A DNA stretch of 64,000 nucleotides from positions 19,302,764-19,366,763 of the forward strand of contig CM034310.1 in NCBI GenBank assembly GCA_019925795.1, given 5' to 3'. Below the pieces are notes generated by a model that was given only the letters and a program-made list of their open reading frames with translations, did no database searches and was not told where the DNA came from. The position numbers and the translations under genes were made by a program. Source of the DNA: Dendrobium chrysotoxum (lineage: Eukaryota; Streptophyta; Magnoliopsida; Asparagales; Orchidaceae). Positions 55,521-64,000 of this stretch are shown in pieces. Every line of letters begins with the position of its first letter. Position 1 is the stretch's first letter.

Positions 55521-57390
55521 ACTCAGTGCATCGGTACATCTCCATCTGACTCCTTGAGTGTGTCGTCCTTAGAGAGAGTCTTATAAAAAGCTTCTATATA
55601 CTGACCCATAGGAGAAGAGACCCTATGGGGGCTAGGAACTGAAACTGCCTCTACCCGGACTAGTGAACCATCAGGAGGAACTTCAACATCTATATCTGCC
55701 ACTATATCATAGATTATTGAAACTGCCTCTGATCCTGAAGGAGCAACTGTCTCTAACTATCCACCTATAAAAACTGGCTGTCTTACCTTGACAGGTGAGT
55801 CTGCCTATCATCGTCTCCATACCCATCTACTACGATGGGACCCAATAGGGGCAACTGACTATTGAGGGGCTACCATAATTGAACTAATCTAAGGTCTAGT
55901 ATGCTCTAACTACTATCTCCATCCATGATGATGTGGGTGTCATCATGCAGTGGGAGTAACTATTTACTGTCTAACTGAAGGAACTGAACTGACCGGATGC
56001 TGTGGTGGCTGTCCTCTATGCCACCGATACTTCTGCCTCAAAGACTATCTCTGTAACTAAAAATATGCCTGAGAAATCTGGTGAAGAAACTTCTCCCTAC
56101 TGACAGGACCTTTACCCCGTGCTAAGCAGATAATGCTTCGAATCCTCTAAGTGAGGATTTGAGTAACATCATCCTTGGGGACCCTAGCATTTGGAAGAAT
56201 AGTAGTAACAAGAGAGGCCGCCACAATACGAGCGATGTCCTCCTCATCACCACTATGTGTCAGGAGAGAGAAGTGTCCTCCCAGGATTGCCTCTATCTTA
56301 GGTGCAGCTACTATCTCAGGAGTTTGTGTAACTAAAAGTGGGCATGGCTCCCACTACAAGGGGACCACCCTAGACTAAATCGGCTCCTACTGAGCCAACT
56401 AATCTGCCATCTGCTGTCTTGCTGCCTCAGATGCAGTAAAATATAGTTTCTGGTTTCTATTCCTCTGAGCCCTTCTCTCAAGACCGGAGGTGGAGGACGA
56501 AGCTAGGTCTGAACCCACTGCCCAAGGGACTGGGGGAATAAGAGCTACAGGAAGGACCGAGATTTGCTCGACGGTCTCAGGGTGAGAGAGCTGAGCAAAA
56601 ATAGAAACTTGATGCGAAGAAGGTAAAGAAGCCTCAGTCCAGGCACCCCTCTTCCTAAAGGATAAAGGAGGGGAAACCCAAACACGAGCGACCTCCACTA
56701 GGGCAACAGAGGGAGTAACTACTGCCTGCCGGTGCTGAGGGGCTGGGGCTGCCTGAACAACTGGTATGGTAGGCGCTGGTCACCTGACCATTGGATGAGT
56801 AGGCTGAACAAGGAGTGGTCTAGGCACTGGCTGCCTAACCACAAGGTGTACTAGCTGCACATGAACAGGAGTGGGACGACTAGGTGCCCGGGTTATCTGC
56901 CAAGCAATTAGATGTCTGAAGGGGCTCATAGCTGCATGATCTCTCCTCTATGGAGGAGAAAAGGTGGCAGCCTCAGTAGGGGTCAGCCCACCAAGGGTAA
57001 CAAAGGCTGAGTTAGTGAAGGAACCAAAAGTGATTCCTCTAATAGGAGGACTAGTTAGCAAGACTTAGGGAGTGTCACCTACATGTCTGAACCAAAATGG
57101 AAAGTAACTAAAAAGGCCATGAAAATATCCACCATAAAAGAACCAAAGAAATTTAGAAGATTAGTAAGAATTGAAATTATGAGAGAAGAAGAGAATTGAT
57201 AAGGGACGGAATGGCCTAGAAGGCTAGAAGGAGAGGAAGTAGACTAAGGAGAACCCTAGTGAAGAAGAAGGAACGTTATCAACTAAGGAGGGACCCTAAC
57301 TAAGAGTAAGGCAGACCTAATCTAAGGAGTACCAAACTTGAAGAAAACATAAGAAAGAATAATATAGAGTCCAAATATGGAGAGAGAAAC
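55521..57390 (-). pseudogene. Ogre leader with possible ORF1-like remnant
   Basis: The part 55,900-56,760 reads like decayed coding sequence on the minus strand: a 99-codon open piece (56399-56698, VARVWVSPPLSF...NQKLYFTASEAARQQMAD), then GHFSLLTHSGDEEDIARIVA and KGPVSREKFLHQISQAYF after stops. Ogre elements carry an extra ORF before gag, and position fits. No known domain was recognised. The short plus-strand frames in this stretch are shadows. Confidence 0.5.
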
Positions 57391-57410
57391 CTGTCCCACT
57401 GTGATTGCCA
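57391..57410 (-). other. Ogre primer-binding site, tRNA-Arg-like
   Basis: In element orientation TGGCAATCACAGTGGGACAG, 6 nt after the LTR. Tat/Ogre elements prime from tRNA-Arg (TGGCGAC-type PBS). Here a C/G-to-T/A change or two would explain TGGCAATCACAG. The exact tRNA was not checked. Confidence 0.65.
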
Positions 57411-57416
57411 AAAACT

Positions 57417-60400
57417 TGCGGACCTCTGAAAGGACACCACTGTACGGGAGAACTGATTGTAGAGGGTATGACCGTACTATCCTGTAGGAAAAAATAATCG
57501 TAGGCCTATATGCTCTATGTAAGCGGGCCAATGGGAGGGCAGATTAAATCATACATATAATTAACCATTGAGGATAGCGTCTCTCGCCTATGCACCTCGA
57601 TGGGTAATAATATGCATGACCTGATCAGAGTCACGGGGTTTCCCCCATTCAATACATCAGCTTGAGTGGGGTTTATTTGATTAGGGGATTAAGTTTCCCA
57701 CGGGCGCAAGCCCTCGATGTTAATTAAATCTCAAGCCAAGGCCTGAGAAGACTCTTAATTAAGGATCCTACATTATAATTTCAAATGGGATTGGCACATA
57801 GGGAGGAGACTAGTAAATTCCTACTCAAAGGGAAGAAAAGGTGCTACTTAGCTTAATCGATATACACAGCTTACATCAACACCCAGAGGGACCAGGATAA
57901 TGAAAAGAAACTAGAGAAAAGAATTAAATCAACATTCAGAACATATAAGGGAGAAAGATAGAGGTGGTGTCATCCATGTGATGCAGATAGACATGATTTA
58001 TAGTCTCTAAAAGATAGAGGCCTTACCTGTCGATAAGGCATACTACGAGATACTGATAGTAATAGCCTTGAACCCTAAATCTAGAGTGGGTTTAGTGTTC
58101 TACACATAACACTAACACCCATGTCCTAGATAATGCAATTCAAAACCTGGACTTACCCCAGCCTGGATTGGGGAGCCAGCTAACCACCTGGTCAATTTAA
58201 AATTATGAGTCCAGTCATTTTTATGAAAGAGTGGTAGGGAGGCTTAAAGTTTTTGAAAAGTGGGACCAAAATCTAGAGATTGTCCTAAGTAGTCCCTTGA
58301 CTTATGTTGGGTAAAAATGCTAAAAATAAATATAATTAAAATTTTAGACTCACTTTTAAATTAATTTCTAATGCAATGCATGCTGATTAACTCGATTAAA
58401 TACTTAAAATATATATGAAGCAGTTTTAAAAAAAGCTTAAAAATAGGTTTTATTTTAGAGTGCACAGGCTCCCCTTGATAGATCTATACCCTCATAAGCC
58501 AGGTGGTCTGCCAGAACCCATAGGCGGAGAGTGGCCTAATAAATTAAAAGAATAATGCAACAAATATACTATACGAACTCCCGGTGGTCCTGGGCTTACT
58601 TTTTAAGAGTGTTAGAGTTTCTATGTTATCTTTAAAATTTTAATTAAGTTTGAATAGAAAAAATTTTGGGCGTACCCTCACGATCGTCAGATCAAATCCA
58701 GGCTAAAGTAAAAGCGGCACACAAACGTCAAGAAACTAAGAAAAGAAGGCAACCCTATGTCATAATCATCTTCAAATCATCCACAACATAATTAAACCAA
58801 ATAAATAAAAAAATATCCATAGGCAAGTGCCTTTTATTATAACCCAGGATCTACAGAAAAGTAATGGTGCCCAGGCCCCACCGACAAGAACATTTATTCT
58901 AGTCCTATTGAATGAAGTAAGTCATAAAAGTAAGGTATTTCATCTTCAAGTCTTTGTCTTCAATATCTTTACATGGATTTTCTTCCTTCGGATCGGCTCC
59001 CTTCGATATTTGTAGGGTTCGTCCTTCAGAAGAGTGCCCAAATGAATAAGAAATTTCCAGTGAAGGGCCTTTCTTTTTCTCTTTGGGTACCTAATATTTG
59101 AAATGCCTCACTTTTAAAGACTTTCACAACTCAATATCTTTACAAATTACATCATTAAAAGAAAATCTAGACTCTCCTACATGGTTATCCTAAGCAGATA
59201 ACATAAAATAACCCAAGCAATTGTATATAAAAATAAAATACTCATGCTAGCCACACTTGGCCATGCTCTTTATTTATTTGAGGGCTAAGCAGTTAGAGCA
59301 CCTGTAGTAATTATATCACCCATCACATCAATCCACAGAGTGTAGTAGAAGTAAATAAACACATTAATCAATTTTCAACCACAGCATGCAGTGAAAACTC
59401 GGTACATAACAGAAAAGTAAGCACCGACCTAGCTTAGATCTAGAGTTGGTTGTTCTACAAACTATTTAAAGTGTGTGCAGAAGGCTGTGTGGTTAGGGTA
59501 GATCCTAAGTTGGGTAGTTAATTGAAGTTATTTCAATGTTCGAGTTTGTTGAAGGTTTGAAGGGGAGTTTTAAGTTTGAGTTTAAATATTAATGTATTAA
59601 AGCTTGAATTAGATATATTTTAGTAATTAAGTTATTACTACCTTTATTCTCACTGAGGCCATGAAGTTTATTTCACCTTCCTTGGGGCTAAGTTAATAGA
59701 CTCGTAGGCCTGGGTTACCCAATAGTAATCGGGGTTGACTAAGTTGATTTAGTTGGTTAGATATTTAAAAGAGAAGGAGTAGTAAATGATTTATTACCAG
59801 GTTGGGAAGTTAACTTAAAGCATAGGGCATTATTTTATGAAATTTAGGTTAATTTAATAAATTTTAGAGGGTTCGAGGTCAACCTATCCTCTAAGTCAAA
59901 GGGGTCAGAAGGTGACTTCTAGAAATAGGTTAAGTTTGAGAGTTTTAGTATTTTTTATTAAATATTAGACTCTACAAGGAGTAATTATACTTTTAGTTTG
60001 CTGGATTTGGAGTTTTCTACAAAAAATTATAATTTTTAAATATTTCGGACCCCATTTAGTGAACTACGGTTGATCGGAGAGTTGGCTTTTTAAATTAAGT
60101 TGATTTCTAGAATTTTAATATTTTTAACAAATACTAGGTTTTAATTAGAGTTGAACATCTTTTAATTTGTCAAATTTGGAATTTTTTAGAATTAGTTATG
60201 ATTTTTCAAAATTTGGGTAGTTAATGAATTATTAAAGTTGTTTAATTAGGGGATATTTTAGAGATTTTGAACCAAACTAACTCCAAACCTCTTGGGATTA
60301 CCTCCAAAGATTAGGAATGATCGAAGGAAGGGTTCCCAAGTGTTTGGGGAAAATTTAAAATTTTGAATAATTTTTAATCATTTAATTTAATTAAAAGAGT

Positions 60401-63338
60401 GATTTTTAGTTAAAATTAAATTAAGATTCAGATTGAAGTCCAATTAAGGGGCTTTTAATTTATTAAGATTAAGGGCTAAATTTTGAAGAGAATTATATAT
60501 TATGGGTAATTTTTAGATTTAATTTGAATTTATTAGAATTTTCTGAAGTTATCGAGGCTTAATTAAAGGGCAAATTAGGGTTTGTTAATTAAGGGGTTTA
60601 AAGAGTCCTAAAAATCCCTAAAAAATTCCATGGGGTTTAGGGTGTCACTAAGTTTAAGTGTTTAAGCTTTCATGTCAATCGGGGATCTATCCTAGCTCCT
60701 AGAATTTTTCTAAATTCACTAGACATGTCCTTAATTATTGTCCTTATGGTGTCGCTATGTTAAGTAGGATTAAACTGAGTTTTGGACTAACCCTTGGGGT
60801 AACATAAAGGGCAATGTGTAAAAACATAACACACCATGTCTTTAGACCTAGGAGAGCCTAGACTAAGTGCTCGTGCAATCTTATAAATGTAAAAGATAGT
60901 TAAATAACAACTAAATGAGATTAACAAAGTGATTAGTGAATGATTGGAGCTCAATCATCCATTAATCTTTCCCCTATGAATGCCATTCACATGCACAACC
61001 TATGTTTAAAATTTCATGAAGTGGATCTCCCAATATTAAGGGATTCAATATATGTATAATTTTTAAAAAATTTAAAATACATATATATATATATATATAT
61101 TAATGTATAAATTTAAAAATAAAGTAATTAAAAAAATAGTTCACTTTATTAAGTACAAAAATATAGGGGAGATCCACTGGTCACCCAAGTGAGAGGGTTC
61201 AAAATAACTTGAAAATATTTTTTGAATTTTAAAATAATTAATATATAGTATATTTAAATAATATTTAAATATTAGAGAAAATTAAATAATAAAATAAATA
61301 AAATAGAAGAATAAGTTTTGTTGTCTGGAAATAATTTTAAATAAAGATACATAATTTTCTAAAAAATTTAAGGTATTATACACATTTTTTAGATTTAAAA
61401 TAAATTTATTTTGAATTATTAAAGTTTAAAATAATTAAAAGGGATTTAAAAGAATTAATATTTGAAAAATAATTGTTAAATAATTTTAAATTAAAATTTA
61501 ATAGCTTCTAAAATTTTTTAAATATTTAAAATAATATTATTTAAAGTGGTATCTAAATTAATATGTTAATTAAATATTTAAAATATTCAAGTAGTTAAGC
61601 TTATTTAAAATATTTAAGAAATATCATAAATAAATATTAATTAATATTTAAAATATCCTAGCTCTAATCCTCTTATTATTTAAGATATTTTAATATATGT
61701 TTTAAAATTTTAAAATATTTTAAATTAATATTTAAATTAAATACTAATTAAATATAAAAAATAATTAAAAATAATAATAATTATTTAGGGTATTTAATAA
61801 ATGCCTTAAAATTAATTCAAAATTTAAAATAAAATATCTTAAATGTTTAGGAAGAATTATTTAAAGTATTTTAAAATAATATTTAATTTTGAAAGATATT
61901 TAATGAATAATTATAATTTAAATTAATTAAATATTCAATAATTGAGGATTTTTAAATTATTCAAAATATATTAAATGTTTTAAAATAATTTTAATTTTAA
62001 ATTTTAAAAAAATAAATTTCTAAAAATTTTGATATATAATATGTGATTTTTAGATTTAAAAAAGTTTTAAATAAATTTTTGAAGAAAACTAGGTTTAAAA
62101 AGAATTTAAAAATAAAAACATAATTAATTTTAAATAAAATGGTGGTGGCAGCGGCGAGCTCCCATTAGATGGTTCAAACTGCGGATGCGATTTGCAATCA
62201 TTGCCAATGATTGCACCATCGTACAATCATTGGCAATATTATCGTGGCGTCGGAATCAGCGCCAATCACTAAACCATGTCGGACGCAGGTGCGGAGCTAT
62301 CTGATTGTCTGCAGTTTAGGATTGACGATTGAGATTGAGCCGGATGGAACCACTGATCATGGGATCGGATCCGCAGTAGAATAAAATCCACGGAACAGCG
62401 AGATCTGAATCGTTGATCATAAGATCAACGGCTCGGATCACACGTAACACATGCGTTATGTAAATCAAACCCTGGGTTGGGTTTTCAACCTCATTCTCTC
62501 GATTGGGTACACGAAATCGAATGAAATTTGAAACATAGCCTGTACTCGTGAAGAGAAATCATGTGAGATAGTTTGTGCGATCTAAAATGTGATTTTTGAA
62601 AAGCTATTTAACTCCAAATGTAGTGACCTAGGTCTAAGGTTTTTAAGAGATCTAACTGTTAGATCTTCGGGATTTGAGTTCGGTTGAGCTTGTAGACTAT
62701 CCACAAGTTTTTCTCTAGTTAGAATCGAGCCTTGATATTCCTTGGATCGATGGGAATCCTCCTTGGGATGTCTCAAGCCTCGGGTGGCTAGAAACTAGCC
62801 GCTGGCAGCTTTGACCGGTGGTCTTTGGCTTGGGGAAAGTAGAGGGAGGTCGTGGGAGCTCTCTTACTAAATCTCAAGGTCTGAGGATGCTTGGCCAGAG
62901 AACAATTGAAAAAGTCCCTTCTAAGTAACCCTAATAGCTCTATATATAACCCTAGCCCTTTGATCAATGTCCCATATCATATCTAATTAGGAGGGAAATT
63001 ATGCTCCTTGGTCGTGGTTTATATTAGAGATGATTAGGAAACATTTAAATGTATTAAAAGGGGTTTAATTTGACCTAAATAGGTCAAATTTGACCCCACA
63101 AGGCTTGGGTTGACCAAGCCATGAGTTGACTTGGTCAACTTGGTCAAATGAGTCCAAGGAGGTGGAGGATTGAGCCAAGGGTAGGTTGGAAGTGATTTTA
63201 ATTTGATTTGGGCTTAATGTGTCAACCTGGGTTGACCTGGTCAACCAAGTTGACCCAAGTCATGGGTCTAGGCCTAATGGACTGGGTCTGACCCCCTGAA
63301 CTCAAGGGAGGGGGGATTCAAGGAAATCAAGGTCAACA
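57417..63338 (-). repeat. Ogre 5' LTR (right)
   Basis: 5922 bp. Plus-strand ends are TGCGGACC (a changed TGTGGACC) and AAGGTCAACA. It includes the AT-rich block at 60990-62140 with a (TA)n at 61080-61100 and the adjoining GC-richer block. It retains the U3 end that the left LTR has lost. Confidence 0.9.
62936..62952 (-). promoter_or_regulatory. Probable TATA box of the Ogre 5' LTR
   Basis: Plus strand ctctatatataaccc, i.e. GGTTATATATAGAG for the element, about 390 bp inside the LTR start. Such a place would give a short U3 and a very long R-U5. It is the only strong TATA word in the U3 side. The left LTR lacks this segment. Confidence 0.45.
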
Positions 63339-63343
63339 CCTAT
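63339..63343. repeat. Ogre target-site duplication, right copy (CCTAT)
   Basis: Identical to 20049-20053. Confidence 0.92.
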
Positions 63344-63867
63344 CATTAGCTTTGGGAATTATGGAGTTCCTAAGAATGTGCATGATGATATGGGCATCCG
63401 AAACTAAGGTGCTAACATGGGCTATGTGGTAGTTCACGTTGGATTCCCTAAGGATAATATTTGCTTGTGACCAGTTATACTTAGTGTAAGATGCGACATG
63501 GTGGACTTTCTCACCAGTTGTGGAAAAGTGGAGGAATTCATGAAAGTCTTGATACGTGATTTTGACCGGCCTTCTATTTACGTAAGACTGGAGGGTAATG
63601 CCCTCACCATTAATGTGAAGGCTGGCAAAAAATTCAAAAAGTAGTTCTGTATTAGGCGAGTGTAAGGATGAAACCAAGGTTGGTGTGCCAAAAAATGCTT
63701 AGTACCTGGAAGGTTAAGACTTCCTGGTTGACAATTTTGGAATCTGTGATCCTTGCAACTTTGTACCGCTAATAAGCTTCCTCATCAACAACTTCTATGA
63801 AGCGAGGGTTGATATTTCTATGAGAGGAACTCCCAATCAGTGCCCGAGATCATTTACCCCTAGCCAT
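63344..63867 (-). pseudogene. N-terminal half of the Transposase_32-like ORF of element D
   Basis: Probable start MARGK at 63865-63867, then a TGA and NPRFIEVVDEEAY, a typical N-terminal RF...E.A..RY pattern of these plant proteins. After a frameshift near 63680 a long open piece follows: LFEFFASLHINGEGITLQSY, VNRRPVKITYQDFHEFLHF and HIIMHILRNSIIPKANDR. The last codons GAT AGG contain the Ogre target site. The C-terminal half continues in frame at 20048 on the far side of the insertion. Function is not known. Confidence 0.6.
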
Positions 63868-64000
63868 TTAGAGAAGGAAGGGCTCAAGAGACTTTGTTGA
63901 AGATTGAGAAGAATGGGATGGTATGGAGATTTCAAATACTTTGGCTAGTTAAATAGAAATGAGAAAATCATCCAGGATGATTGTGATATCGTCCAAGATG
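63868..64000 (-). other. Element D sequence upstream of the ORF, with two palindromes
   Basis: At 63967-64000 aatcatccaggatgatt and atcgtccaagatg repeat the LTR palindrome motif, about 100 bp before the ORF start. No PBS or LTR end is visible between them, so the D internal region itself may carry the motif, or a deletion brought LTR sequence close. The window ends here. Confidence 0.5.

Larger units (their letters stand above)
20054..63338 (-). mobile_element. Giant Tat/Ogre-type Ty3/gypsy retrotransposon with two nested copia elements
   Basis: Both ends are TG...CA and are flanked by CCTAT. The order on the minus strand is 5' LTR (right), tRNA-Arg-like PBS, leader, gag, protease, RT, RNase H, archaeal-type RNase H, integrase, a long repeat-built 3' region, then a truncated 3' LTR (left). 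Size, very long LTRs and the second RNase H place it in the Tat lineage, most like Ogre. Total 43285 bp. Subtracting B and C with their TSD copies gives about 23.9 kb, within the range reported for Ogre. LTR divergence by eye is about 10-15%, and all genes carry stops, so this copy is inactive. Confidence 0.9.

Overview
This window looks like nuclear DNA of a seed plant, most likely an angiosperm with a large, repeat-rich genome. Nothing here can be called a complete host gene. Almost everything recognisable is a retrotransposon, at several stages of decay and nested up to four levels deep. I see no rRNA, tRNA, CRISPR or bacterial-type feature. All similarities are read by eye from translated motifs, not from a database search.

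Layout. (1) 1-13463: AT-rich DNA holding a recent 5'-truncated RTE-type LINE (1351-3076, perfect 18-bp target duplication, unbroken 563-codon ORF), an old Ty1/copia relic (about 4590-7705) with a 0.4-kb tandem duplication in its LTR, a tRNA-like SINE candidate (8349-8477) and one possible host exon (10448-10544). (2) 13464-17460: a plus-strand SIRE/Maximus-type copia derivative ('A') that keeps LTR, PBS, gag and PPT but has no pol. (3) 17461-20048 and 63344-64000: a minus-strand SIRE-type element ('D') that starts inside the 3' LTR of A. Its internal ORF resembles the plant transposon-associated 'Transposase_32' type and is cut in two. (4) 20054-63338: a giant Ty3/gypsy element of the Tat/Ogre type on the minus strand, inserted in the D ORF with a perfect CCTAT target duplication and TG...CA ends. 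It has about 6-kb LTRs, gag, protease, RT, RNase H, a second (archaeal-type) RNase H, integrase and a 3' region built of tandem repeats. (5) Two complete SIRE-type copia elements sit inside the Ogre 3' region: B (26653-36251, TSD CTCAA, youngest) and C (38687-48426, older). Without B, C and their TSD copies the Ogre is about 23.9 kb.

Order of events inferred: A, then D into A, then Ogre into D, then C and B into Ogre. The LTR pairs of the Ogre and of C differ by roughly 10-15% in stretches compared by eye. Those of B differ by about 3-4%.

Most unusual points: the host ORF rejoins in frame when the 43-kb Ogre composite is removed; the SIRE-type LTRs carry dense arrays of about 17-bp palindromes (GATCGTCC-x-GGACGATC type); B and C share two in-frame stop codons at identical places; the A element is gag-only; and the Ogre 3' region holds three tandem arrays of different period.
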